From positions 1-40,348 of the forward strand of contig QBLU01000032.1 in the NCBI GenBank assembly GCA_003241875.1: a DNA stretch of 40,348 bases. The letters are read 5' to 3'. This DNA is from Alphaproteobacteria bacterium. Lineage in GTDB: Bacteria > Pseudomonadota > Alphaproteobacteria > Sphingomonadales > Sphingomonadaceae. A program made the position numbers and the translations under genes. Below the pieces are notes generated by a model. It saw nothing but the letters and a program-made list of their open reading frames with translations, ran no database searches and was not told where the DNA came from. This document shows, piece after piece, positions 8,442 through 19,600 of the stretch; the stretch's first letter is position 1; every line of letters begins with the position of its first letter.

Positions 8442-8941
8442 GTTCCCGGGCTTTCACGTCTCATGCGCTTGCCCGTGCAAAGGCCGCCGCGGCCTGCGCC
8501 ACCCAAACGCTGCATCAGCGCAAGCCGCAACGAGATCGAGCGGGCGCCGTGCCTCCTGCAGCCGCGCTGACGGCGCGCCGGAATGCCGCACATTACGTTG
8601 AAGAAATCATCGAGCATCACATTCACCACATCTGGCTAATCCCGTCGGTTGCACCAAGACGTCGGCACAAAGGTACAGTGATCAAATGCTGCCACGAAGG
8701 TAAAGCAACCGCGCTGCCCACTCGACCAATTCAAGCGGCCGCTGGCAACCCTGATTGAACACAGGTGAGATGGGCCGTCCACAACAGCGGTGGGTCAATC
8801 GCCCCACCCAGTCCACATCGTTGTGGCAGATTCTGGCGCGGGTTAACTCGTCCGGCTCGAACTCGGCGAGAGGCGCTCGGAAATCGGGCTGGAGGCAAAG
8901 CACGCAGATGGCGCGCTGGCGGCGGCGCAGGGGAAGGCTTG
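8442..8941. promoter_or_regulatory. Divergent 500-bp control region, GT2 / NRPS-PKS operon
   Basis: This gap separates the minus-strand GT2 from the NRPS gene and must hold the promoters of both, although no textbook -35/-10 pair is evident. On the minus strand a 63-codon frame (8438-8629, GTG start, beginning VNVMLDDFFNVMCGI) overlaps the GT2 start by four bases and could be a small coupled gene, but it is not recognisable. A + strand stretch containing HYVEEIIEHHIHHIWLI (about 8590-8645) and a minus-strand frame at 8682-8903 look partly protein-like and may be decayed genes. None can be supported as functional. Confidence 0.4.
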
Positions 8942-11900
8942 ATGTTCGACGACCTCACCACACCGAAGCAAGACGCCGGACGTTGGCCCAAGGAAGGTTG
9001 GCCCAAGGAAAGCTGGCGCTGTGTACTGATCGGTGCCGAAGCCTTGCTGGTCGATTGCGCCCAGCAACTGGAAGCCCGTGGCCACCGCATCGCCGCCATC
9101 GTCAGTTCGGCACCAGCGATTGCCGCCTGGGCGGCCGAGCGCGGGCCGCTGTTCGCAGACACGAATGCATTGCTGGCAATGGCCGAAAAGATCGGCGAGG
9201 TCGATTATCTGTTCAGCATTGCCAACCTTTCGGTGCTGGGGCGCGACGTTCTGGCGCTGGCCAGGCACGGCGCCATCAACTTCCATGACGGCCCCCTGCC
9301 CGAGCGTGCCGGTGTCAACACGCCGGCTTGGGCACTGATCGATGGCGCTGTGGAACATGGTGTCACCTGGCATTTGATGACCAGCGCCGTCGATGGCGGT
9401 GCAATCCTTGCCGAGCGGCGTTTCCCGATCGCGCCCGAAGAAACGGCGCTCGGCCTCAACCGCAAATGCTTTGCCGCAGCAAGCGACAGCTTTCGCGAGC
9501 TTCTCGACCGGATGACGGCGCAGGGACCTTCGCCGATCGCCGCGCCTGCGACGCCGTTGGCGATCTACCGCAAGGCCGACCGGCCCGCCGCCGGTGGCGC
9601 GATCGACTGGGGCCAGCCCGCCGCAGCCGTCGCCCGGCTGATACGGGCGCTCGATTTCGGCGCTTATGCCAATCCGCTTGTCGCGGCGACGGCGGTCTTC
9701 GACGGCAGCCTGTTCATCGTCCAGGCAGCACAGGTGCGACCCGGCACGGGCGCAGCGCCGGGCGAAATCACGGGAATCGACGCCGACGCCATAACCGTCG
9801 CGGCGGCCGACGCCGCGATAGCGATCACGCAGGTGACCATGCTTGACGGCACCAGCCTGGCCCCGCTCGACGCGGCGCGGCGCCTCGGCCTCGCGGTTGG
9901 AAAACGCCTCGAAAGTCTCGATCCCGGTCACGCCGCTACACTCCAGGAGCTGGTCAGCGCGACGGCGAAGCACGAAGCCTTCTGGGTTGCCCGCCTGCTG
10001 AAGGCGCAGACCATCGACCTGCCGGGCATCGATTGGCAGTCGCGACAGGCCGGCTGTTGTGCCAGCATCGACATGGCACTGTGCAACGCCGACCGGCCCG
10101 CGCGCCTCCACACCCTGCGTGCTGCCGCCGTCGGCTGGCTGGCGAGGCTCGCCGATGTCGACCGTGTCGATATCGGCTATGCGACGCCACTGCTGCGCGA
10201 GCAGTACAATGGCGTTGCGGCCTGGTTCGCGCCGCAACTGCCGCTCGGCATCGACATCGATTTCGGGGCACCCTTTTCGGCGCTCTGCGATGCCGTCACC
10301 ACCGAGGTCGCCGAGGTCCACCGCCGCATCGGCATGACCGCCGACCTCGCAGCGCGCACCCCGGCCTTGCGCGCGCGCGGGGCGCATCCGTTGACGCTGC
10401 CGGTCGCGCTGACCATGGTCGACGCGCTCGACGACGCCCGTGCCGAGCCCGGGGCCGTGTTGACGCTCGCCTTCTGCGGCGATGGCAGCGCCTGCCGCTG
10501 GCTCTACGACGCGGCGCGGCTGGCGCCCGATCTGGTTGTCGCCATGCAGGAACAGTTCGCTGTGCTGCTCGCCGCTGTCGATGCCGACCCGGCGCAGCGG
10601 CTCGGCGACTTGCCGCTGATGGGCCCGGCCACGCACCAGGCCGTGCTGGTGGCACGCAATGCCACCACCGCGCCGGCGCGCACCGATGTCTGCATCCACA
10701 CGCTGATCGAGGAACAGGTCCGCCGCACACCCGATGCCGTCGCCGTCGTCTGCGGCGACCGGTCGATGACCTATGCCGAGCTCGACCGGGCCGCCGGGCT
10801 TTGGGCGCAGCGGCTGCACGGCCTTGGGATCGGCCCCAACAAGCTGGTCGGCATCTATGCCGATCGATCGATCGACATGGTTGTCGGCGTCCTTGCCGTG
10901 CTCAAGGCCGGCGGCGCCTATGTGCCGCTCGACCCGGCCTATCCGGCGGCGCGGATCGAGCACATGCTCGCCGATTCTGGCGTCGGGGTAGTGCTCACCC
11001 AGCGTCGGCTGGCCGACAGGCTGCCGCGAAGGCATATCGAGCTGCTCTGCCTCGATGCACCCGTCGGGCCCGTGGCAACCCCTGCCCCGCTCGCCGACGT
11101 TTCGCCCGCCGATGCTGCCTATGTCATCTACACCTCGGGATCGACCGGCGCGCCCAAGGGGGTGATCGTCGAGCACCGCAACGTGGTGAACTTCTTTGCC
11201 GGCATGAATGCGCGGATCGAAGCCCCCGGCACCTGGTTGGCGGTGACCAGCCTCAGCTTCGACATCTCGGTGCTCGAGCTGTGCTGGACCCTGACGCGCG
11301 GCTTCACCGTGGTGATCTACACCGCCGAAGACCGCAAGGCCGGCGAGCTGCCCTCGGCACAGGCTCACAAGCCGCTCGATTTCAGCCTTTTCTATTTCGC
11401 CAGCGATGCGGGCGAAGGCAGTGACAGGTACAAGCTGCTGCTCGAAGGCGCCAGGTTCGCCGACCGCGAAGGCTTCAGCGCCGTCTGGACTCCCGAACGT
11501 CACTTCCATGCCTTTGGCGGGCTCTACCCCAACCCCGCCGTCACCAGCGCGGCGGTGGCGGCGATCACGTCGCGGGTGCGAATCCGCGCCGGCTCGGTCG
11601 TCATGCCGCTGCACCACCCGATCCGCGTCGCCGAGGACTGGTCGCTTGTCGACAACCTCTCGAATGGCCGCGCCGAAATCTCCTTCGCCGCCGGCTGGCA
11701 GCCCAACGATTTCGTCCTCGCTCCTGAAAAGTTCAAGGACAACAAGGCGATCATGCTGCGCGACATGGAGGTCGTGCGCAAGCTGTGGCGCGGTGAAAGC
11801 GTCGCCTTCCCGGGCCCGCTCGGCAAGGATGTCGAAACCTCGATCCTGCCGCGCCCGATCCAGCCCGAACTGCCGGTCTGGCTGACCTCGGCCGGCAATG

Positions 11901-13630
11901 TCGAAACCTTCGAAGCAGCAGGCCGCGCCGGCGCCAACGTGCTGACCCACCTGCTGGGCCAGACCATCGACGAGCTCGAGGGCAAGCTTGCCGCCTATCG
12001 CGCGGCCTGGACCGACGCCGGCCACCCCGGCACCGGCCGCGCCGCGGTTATGCTGCACAGCTTTGTCGGCCCCGATGCCGCGACCGTGCGCGCCATCGTC
12101 CGCGAGCCGCTGATCGAATATCTCCGCACCTCGGCAAGCCTCATCAAGCAATATGCCTGGAGCTTCCCGGCCTTCAAGCGGCGCGAGGGCATGACCGACG
12201 CCAGCGGCGGCGTCGAACTCGACAGCCTGGCGCCCGAGGAAATGGCGGCGCTGCTCGAATACAGCTTCGAACGCTATTTCGAAACCAGCGGCCTGTTCGG
12301 CACGCCGGCCGACTGCATGGCCGTCGTCGACCGGTTGAAGGCGGTCGGCGCCGATGAAGTCGCCTGCCTTATCGACTTCGGCATCGATTCGGCGACCGTC
12401 CTCGCCCATCTGCCCTACCTCAACGAAGTTCGCCGCCTCGCCGAACCCGGCCGTGCCGCAGCCCCGGCCGATGTCCCTGCGCTGATGGCGCACCATCGCG
12501 TCACCCATCTCCAGTGCACGCCGTCGATGGCTGCCCTGCTTCTCGCAGACGGCCGGAGCGATGCTGGCCTTGCCGGCCTCAAGCACCTGATGATCGGCGG
12601 CGAAGCCTTCCCGCCTGAACTGGCCCGTCACCTGCGCGCCCGGGTCGGCGGCCGTATCAGCAACATGTACGGGCCGACCGAAACCACGATCTGGTCGACC
12701 ACCGCCGACGTCGGGGAAGGTCCGATCTCGCTCGGCACCCCGCTCGCCAACCAGGAGGTCTTCATCCTCGATCGCCGCCAGCAGCCGGTTCCCGATGGCG
12801 TTCCGGGTGAACTCGTCATCGGCGGCGGCGGCGTGACTCGCGGCTATTTCAATCGCCCCGAACTGACCGCCGAACGGTTCGTGCAGCACCCGTTTCGCGC
12901 CGGCGAGCGCGTCTATCGCACCGGCGACCGCGCGCGCTTTCGCGCCGACGGCTCGCTCGAATTCCTGGGCCGGCTCGACAACCAGGTGAAGATCCGCGGC
13001 CACCGCATCGAACTCGGCGAGATCGAGGCGGCGCTCGCCGGTCATCCGGGGGTGAGCGAGGCAGCGGTTGTCGCCCGCGAGGACGCGCCCGGCGACATCA
13101 GGCTGGTCGCCTATATCGTTCCAGCCGGCACCAAGCCCAACGACGAGGTCCTGCTCACCCATCTGCGCAACCGGCTGTCCGAAGCGATGCTGCCGCAACG
13201 CATCATGGCGCTCGCTGCGATGCCCCGCACTCCGAATGGCAAGCTCGACCGCAAGGCGCTGCCCGTGCCGACTGCCGATGTCGTCGCCATTGCCGACGCC
13301 GCCTCGCCCGCCGATGGCGTGCAGGCCCGCATTGCCGAGGTCTGGCGGAACGTCCTCAAGCTGCCCAGCGTCGGCATGGGAGACAATTTCTTCGATATCG
13401 GCGGCCACTCCCTGCTCGCCGTGCAGGTCCACCGGCAGCTTTGCACTGCCCTTGATCGCAAGCTGGCGATCACCGACGTGTTCCGCTTCCCGACGATCAG
13501 GGCGCTGGCGGAATTCCTGGCGCGCGACAGCGCGGCCGTACCCATGGTCGGCATCGACCGCGCCGAGGCCCGCCGCGCTGCGGTGGGGCGCCGACGGATG
13601 ACCGGTCTCGTTCATGGGGGAACGGCATGA
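8942..13630 (+). CDS. NRPS-like protein: formyltransferase-C remnant-A(LLM)-PCP
   Basis: A 1562-aa multidomain synthetase. Residues ~25-320 are a formyltransferase domain with FMT-type catalytic residues N113, H115 and D151 (INFHDGPLP, then VDGGAI). Residues ~335-580 resemble only the C-terminal half of a condensation domain; no HHxxxDG is present. The adenylation domain starts near 583 (YVIYTSGSTGAPKG at ~725, FDISVLEL at ~770) and is interrupted at ~805-1165 by an FMN luciferase-like monooxygenase (WTPERHFHAFGG, PLHHPIRVAEDW) of the MupA/Atu3671 type. It resumes at ~1178 (MYGPTETTIW, RTPNGKLDRKAL). The ten pocket residues read DILQMGMIWK, near the glycine code DILQLGLIWK as I recall it. A carrier protein ends the chain (NFFDIGGHSLL, S1490). 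ATG at 8942 follows GGGGAAGG; the frame upstream is not protein-like. The stop overlaps the PKS start by four bases. An initiation module loading formylated and/or oxidised glycine is inferred. Confidence 0.9.
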   Translation: MFDDLTTPKQDAGRWPKEGWPKESWRCVLIGAEALLVDCAQQLEARGHRIAAIVSSAPAIAAWAAERGPLFADTNALLAMAEKIGEVDYLFSIANLSVLGRDVLALARHGAINFHDGPLPERAGVNTPAWALIDGAVEHGVTWHLMTSAVDGGAILAERRFPIAPEETALGLNRKCFAAASDSFRELLDRMTAQGPSPIAAPATPLAIYRKADRPAAGGAIDWGQPAAAVARLIRALDFGAYANPLVAATAVFDGSLFIVQAAQVRPGTGAAPGEITGIDADAITVAAADAAIAITQVTMLDGTSLAPLDAARRLGLAVGKRLESLDPGHAATLQELVSATAKHEAFWVARLLKAQTIDLPGIDWQSRQAGCCASIDMALCNADRPARLHTLRAAAVGWLARLADVDRVDIGYATPLLREQYNGVAAWFAPQLPLGIDIDFGAPFSALCDAVTTEVAEVHRRIGMTADLAARTPALRARGAHPLTLPVALTMVDALDDARAEPGAVLTLAFCGDGSACRWLYDAARLAPDLVVAMQEQFAVLLAAVDADPAQRLGDLPLMGPATHQAVLVARNATTAPARTDVCIHTLIEEQVRRTPDAVAVVCGDRSMTYAELDRAAGLWAQRLHGLGIGPNKLVGIYADRSIDMVVGVLAVLKAGGAYVPLDPAYPAARIEHMLADSGVGVVLTQRRLADRLPRRHIELLCLDAPVGPVATPAPLADVSPADAAYVIYTSGSTGAPKGVIVEHRNVVNFFAGMNARIEAPGTWLAVTSLSFDISVLELCWTLTRGFTVVIYTAEDRKAGELPSAQAHKPLDFSLFYFASDAGEGSDRYKLLLEGARFADREGFSAVWTPERHFHAFGGLYPNPAVTSAAVAAITSRVRIRAGSVVMPLHHPIRVAEDWSLVDNLSNGRAEISFAAGWQPNDFVLAPEKFKDNKAIMLRDMEVVRKLWRGESVAFPGPLGKDVETSILPRPIQPELPVWLTSAGNVETFEAAGRAGANVLTHLLGQTIDELEGKLAAYRAAWTDAGHPGTGRAAVMLHSFVGPDAATVRAIVREPLIEYLRTSASLIKQYAWSFPAFKRREGMTDASGGVELDSLAPEEMAALLEYSFERYFETSGLFGTPADCMAVVDRLKAVGADEVACLIDFGIDSATVLAHLPYLNEVRRLAEPGRAAAPADVPALMAHHRVTHLQCTPSMAALLLADGRSDAGLAGLKHLMIGGEAFPPELARHLRARVGGRISNMYGPTETTIWSTTADVGEGPISLGTPLANQEVFILDRRQQPVPDGVPGELVIGGGGVTRGYFNRPELTAERFVQHPFRAGERVYRTGDRARFRADGSLEFLGRLDNQVKIRGHRIELGEIEAALAGHPGVSEAAVVAREDAPGDIRLVAYIVPAGTKPNDEVLLTHLRNRLSEAMLPQRIMALAAMPRTPNGKLDRKALPVPTADVVAIADAASPADGVQARIAEVWRNVLKLPSVGMGDNFFDIGGHSLLAVQVHRQLCTALDRKLAITDVFRFPTIRALAEFLARDSAAVPMVGIDRAEARRAAVGRRRMTGLVHGGTA

Positions 13631-16600
13631 ATCCGATGATCCAGAACCTTCCCGGTTATGATCCCATCGGCGAACACGATGAAGCATGCATTGCCGTCGT
13701 CGGCATGGCCGGGCGTTTCGCCGGCGCCACCGACATCGACGCCTATTGGCGCAACCTGCGCGAAGGCGTCGAATCGATCGTCAACCTGACCGATGCCGAA
13801 TTGCTGGCTGCCGGTGTCAACCCGCGGCTGTTGCGCCGGCCGAACTATATCAAGGCTGCCGCCCCGCTTCCGGACATGGAAATGTTCGACGCCGGGTTCT
13901 TCGGCATGTCGCCGCGCGAAGCCGCCATCATGGACCCGCAGCACCGCCATTTCCTCGAATGCGCCTGGGCCGCGATCGAAGATGCCGGTCACCCACCGGA
14001 ACGCTTTGCCGGTGCCACCGGCGTGTTCGCCGGCAGCGGCCACAACGCCTACATGCCGTACAACTTGCTGACCAACCCCAAGCTGATGGAACAGGTCGGT
14101 TTCTTCCTTGTTCGCCACACCGGCAACGACAAGGATTTCCTCACCACCCGCGTCTCGTACCTGCTCAACCTGCGCGGCCCCAGCGTCAACGTGCAGACCG
14201 CCTGCTCGACGTCGCTCGTTGCCATCCACATGGCGGTCCAGAGCCTGCTCAACCGCGAATGCGACATGGCACTGGCCGGCGGCGCCACGATCGAACTGCC
14301 GCACCGCCACGGCTATCTGCACCAGGAAGGCGGCATCATGTCGCCCGATGGCCATTGCCGCGCCTTCGATGCCGAATCGGCCGGCACGGTGTTCGGCAGT
14401 GGCGTCGGGGTCGTTGTCCTGCGCCGTCTCGCCGATGCGTTGGCGGATGACGACCATATCTATGCCGTCATCAAGGGATCGGCGGTCAACAACGACGGGG
14501 CCGGCAAGGTCGGCTACCTCGCGCCCTCGGTCGACGGACAGGCCCAGGCGATCACCGAGGCACTGGCGATCGCCGGCACGCCCGCCAGCACGATCACCTA
14601 TGTCGAGGCGCACGGCACCGGCACCGCCGTCGGCGACCCGATCGAGGTCGCTGCGCTGACCGAGGCGTATCGCAAGGACACGGAGGAGGTTGGCTATTGC
14701 GGGCTCGGCTCCGTCAAGGGCAACATCGGCCACACCGATACCGCCGCGGGTGTCGCCAGCTTCATCAAGGTGGCATTGGCGCTGAAGCACGGCGAACTGC
14801 CGCCATCGCTGCATTTCTCCGCCCCCAACCCGGCGTGCGAGCTCGATCGCAGCCCCTTCTTCGTCAACGCCGCGCTCCGCCCCTGGGCCACCCCGGCAGG
14901 GATGCCGCGCCGCGCCGGCGTCAGTTCGCTGGGCGTCGGCGGCACTAACGCCCATGTCATCCTGGAACAGGCCCCGGGCCGCCGCCCTGGCACGCCGACT
15001 CGCCCGCATCAGCTGATCACCTTGTCGGCTGCCAGCGCGTCGGCGCTCGATGCCAATACCGCGGCCCTCGCCGAGCATCTCGGGCAAGGCTCCGCTTCCG
15101 ACCTCGCCGATATCGCCTATACGCTCACCGTCGGCCGCCAGGCGCTGCGCCACCGCCGCGTCGTCGCGGTCAGCGATGCCGCCGACGCAGCAAAGGCGCT
15201 TCTCGATCCGGCGCGGACTGCGACCTTCGAGGCAACCGCCGAAACGCGCCACGTGTATTTCATGTTCGCCGGCGGCGGCGCCCAGCACCCCGGCATGGGG
15301 CTCGACCTTTACGAAGGCGAAGCCGTGTTCCGCGATGCGGTCGACGACTGCCTCGACCGGCTGGTCGTCCATGGCGTCACCGACGTCCGCCGCTGGCTGT
15401 ATCCGACGGCCACAGACGCGGATGCGGCAACTGCCCAGATGAAGCGCCCGTCGATTGGCCTGCCGGCACTATTCGCTGTCCAGTACGGCCTGTCGAAGCT
15501 CTGGCTGCACTGGGGCGTGACGCCCAAGGCAATGATCGGTCACAGCCTCGGCGAGTATATGGCGGCGCATCTGGCAGGTGTCATGGCGCTCGACGATGCC
15601 CTCGGACTGGTGGCGCTGCGTGGCCGCCTGTTCGAACGTCTGCCCGAAGGCGGCATGCTCAGCATTTCGTTGTCCGAGCGCGAACTGGCCCCGTTGCTGA
15701 GCCCCGACCTGTCGATTGCCGCCGTCAACGGCCCCGCGATGACCGTCGCCTCCGGCCCCAACGCGGCGCTCGCGGCACTCAGGTCCCGGCTCGAGGCGCG
15801 CGAGATCCCGTGCCAGATCGTGCCGATCAACATCGCCGCCCATTCGTCGATGCTCGACCCCATTCTCGCGGAATGGAGCGCCTATCTGCGCCGCGTCCCG
15901 CTCAGCCCGCCGACAAAGCCGTTCGTCTCCGGGTTGACCGGAACGTGGATCTCGCCCGCCGAAGCCACCGATCCCGGCTACTGGGTGAACCAGATGCGCC
16001 ACACCGTGCGCTTCGGCGATGGTATCTCGGTGTTGGTCAAGGACCCCAATTGCGTCTTGCTCGAGGTCGGCCCCGGCCGCGCGCTTGCCAGCCTCGCCAA
16101 GGCCGGACTGGGTCGCGAAGCACCGCCGGCGTTGGCCTCGATGCGCCACATGGACGAGGCGGTGTCCGACGTACGCCACGCGCTCGACATGCTTGGCCGC
16201 CTTTGGGCAACCGGCGCGACCGTCAATTGGGGCGTATTCTGGCAACCCGAACGGCGCCTGCGCGTCCACCTGCCAACCTATCGTTTCGATCGCAACCGCC
16301 ACTGGATCGAGCCCGGTCAAGGCACGGCGATCGCCGAAGAAGACGATGCCGAACGGCGCGAAGACGTCGCCGACTGGTTCCACCAGCCGGTGTGGCGCCG
16401 CATCGATCCGCTGGCAGCACCACCTTCGGATGCAACGACCCTAGTCTTCGAAGGCGAAACTGGCCTTGGCGCGGCGCTTGCCGACCTGCTGGTGGCAGGC
16501 GGCGCCGATGTCATCCGCGTGCGGCCGGGGCGGCGCATGGCCTGGACCGGCAAGAACATGGTGACCATCGATCCTGCCGCCCCGGCCGACTATGCCGCGC

Positions 16601-19600
16601 TGATCGCCCGCCTTGCCGAGGAAGGCCGGTCACCGCGCAAGATCGCGCATTGCTGGCTGCTGACCGGCGACAAGCCCTTTCCCGGCGGTATCGACGCGGC
16701 CGAACTACTGCAGAACCGCGGCTTCTACAGCCTGCTCGCGCTTGCCCAGGCGCTTGGCGGCGAGGACACCAGGGGGCCGGTCGACGTTGTTGTCGTGACC
16801 GACCATATGCTGCGTGTCGCCGGCGATGCCGAGATCGTGCCGGCCAAGGCGACTGTGCTGGGGCCATGCAAGGTGATTCCGCGCGAAATTCCGGATGTCA
16901 CGACGCGCGCCATCGATGTCGTTTTGCCGGCCGCCGGCACCTGGGCCTGGCGGGAACTGGTCGCGGCGCTGGCCGCCGAACTGGCAACCCCCGACTCGCA
17001 CGACGTCGTCGCCTATCGCGCCGGCGAACGCTGGGGGCAGGACTGGCGCCCCGTGGCTCTGAAACCGGCGCCCGGGCTGCGGGCGCTGAAACCGGGCGGC
17101 GTCTATCTCATCACCGGCGGCCTCGGCGGGATCGGCCTCGCCCTTGCCGATCACCTTGCCCGGACCGTGGCTGCGCGCCTGGTGCTGGTCAGCCGCACCC
17201 CGCTGCCGCCGCGCGACCAATGGGCGGCACGGCTACATGCCAACGACCCCGATGATCCGATTCCCGATCGGATCCGCAGGATCATGGCGATCGAGCGGCT
17301 CGGTGCCGAGGTGCTCGTCGTCAATGTCGATGCGACCAACGCGCCCCGCCTCCGCCACGCCATCAGACAGGCACGCGACCGCTTCGGAACCATCGACGGG
17401 GTTTTCCATACCGCCGGCGTCCTCGACGACGGGCTGATCGCCCTCAAGGACCCCTTCGCCGCATCGGCCGTCCTCGCCCCCAAGTTGCGCGGCACGCTCG
17501 CGCTCGAGGAAGCGCTTTTCGATGCAAAGCCCGACTTCATCATGCTGTTCTCGTCGGTCAGCGCCACCCTGGGGTTGGCCGGGCAGATCGACTATGCCGC
17601 CGCCAACGCCTTTCTCGATGCCTATGCCCAGTCGAAGGCACAGTGCGATGGCCCTTATGTCGTGGCTGTCGACTGGAGCCAGTGGCAGGACGTCGGCATG
17701 GCCGCGGCACTCGCCCGCGCACTCGGCCATGACGGAAACGACGCTGCCGCCGGCAAACCGACGGGCAATCCGTTGCTCGGCGACGTGCGCCGCGACACCG
17801 CGACCGAGCGGACGTTTGTCGCCAGGCTTTCACCGGCCACGCACTGGTTGCTCGACGAGCACCGGGCGACCGCGGCCGACGGCACCACCACGCCGGTGCT
17901 CCCTGGTGCCGGCTATATGGAGATGGTGCGCGCCGCCCTTGCCCGACACGGCGAGGACCGGCCCATCGAGATCGCCAATGTCGTCTTCCTCGCGCCCTTC
18001 CTCGTCGCCGACGGCGCAACGCGGGAGCTTCGCCTGCACATGACGCGCCGGCAGGGCAGCGAATGGCGCTTCACCGTCGAAGGCCGCACCGTCGGCGCCG
18101 GCGACACGGAAGACTGGACCGAACATGTCCGCGGCGACGTCGCCTATGTCGATGCCCTGCGCCCGGCCGACGTCGAGATCGCGTCGATCCTCGTCGGCTG
18201 CCGCAGCAGCGTGCGCACCGGCCCGGCGCCGACCGATCGCATGAGGTTCGGCCCGCGCTGGCAGAATCTCGAACGCGTCGATTTCGGCACCGACGAAGCC
18301 GTGATCACCCTGTCGCTGCCGCCACGCTATGCGGGCGAGCTCGATCAGTTGACGCTTCATCCGGCGCTGCTCGACTTTGCCACCGCGGGCGCACAAGCGC
18401 TGGCGACAGGCTCGTCATCCGATTTCTTCGTCCCCGCGTCGTACCGCCGGTTGGTTCAATATGCCCCGCTTGTTCCGCGGCTTGTCAGCCATGTGCGCTA
18501 TCGCGGCGGGGCAGCGGCCGGCATCGCAACCTATGATGTGACCATCTGTGACGAGGCCGGCCATGTGCTGGTCGACATCACGGAATTCACGATGTTGAGG
18601 GTCTCCGAAAAAACCGCGTTCGCGGCAAGTGCCGGGCCCCGTGCCCGGCCGCGCGGCGCCGCCAGCCCGATCATTGCGCACAACCAGACCAGCGGCATCG
18701 AACCCATGCAGGGCATGAAGGCGATCGAATTGATCCTCGGCGCGCGGATGGCGCCGCAAGTCGCCGTTTCGCCGCAGCCTTTCGCCGCGCTCCTGGCCCG
18801 TCTCCGCACCACCGCCGCACCCGCTGCCGGCGGCCAGCGCAGCGGCGAAGCCAGGGGCGGAGCCCCGGAAAGCGCCGCGGAGCGGTTGGTTGCCCAGCTT
18901 TGGCACGAGATGCTCGGGGTTGCCGATATCGGCCTCGACGATGATTTCTTCGATCTCGGCGGCCATTCGCTTCTCGCCGTGCAACTGGTCAGCAAGCTGA
19001 AAAAACGCACCGGTCGCGCTCTGCCGCTGACAGCGCTGCTCGAAGCGCCGACGCTCGGCGGCCTTGCGGCGCTGCTCGGACCAATCGACGGCCCGGCCGA
19101 CGCGGGGACAGCGCGGCCAGCGGCTGCCGCACCGCGCACCAGCACGCCGGGACTGGTCCGGATCAGGGCCGGCGGCGACAAGCTGCCTCTGTTCTTCGTC
19201 CATGACGGGCTTGGCGAGACGTTGCTCTATCGCACGCTGGCGATGAAGCTCGATGCTGGTCATCCGGTCTATGGCCTCCAGCCCAGAACGGCCCCCGACG
19301 GCAGCTTCCTCCACACAACCATCGCCGAAATGGCGGCGGCGCACATCGAAAGCATCCGCCGCGCCCAGCCCGAAGGTCCGTATCTGCTGACCGGCCTTTG
19401 CGCCGGCGGCGTCATTGCCTTCGAGATTGCCCGCCAGCTCCAGGATGCCGGGCAGCGCACCCTGTTCGTCGGGATCATCGACGCCGCCGACGTCGAAGCG
19501 GCGGAACGGCCATTCTTCGTCACGCGGCAGCGGCTGCAACGGCTTGGCGCGCTGGTCGCCGGCGACAATTTGTCGGCAGGGCACATCGCATCGCTGGCGC

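Noticed and set aside
8843-13687. 1614-codon open frame on the minus strand opposite the NRPS gene
   Set aside because: Shadow of high-GC codon usage. The sense strand has clear domains, and the antisense reading is Asp/Gly/Arg/Ala-rich with no motifs.
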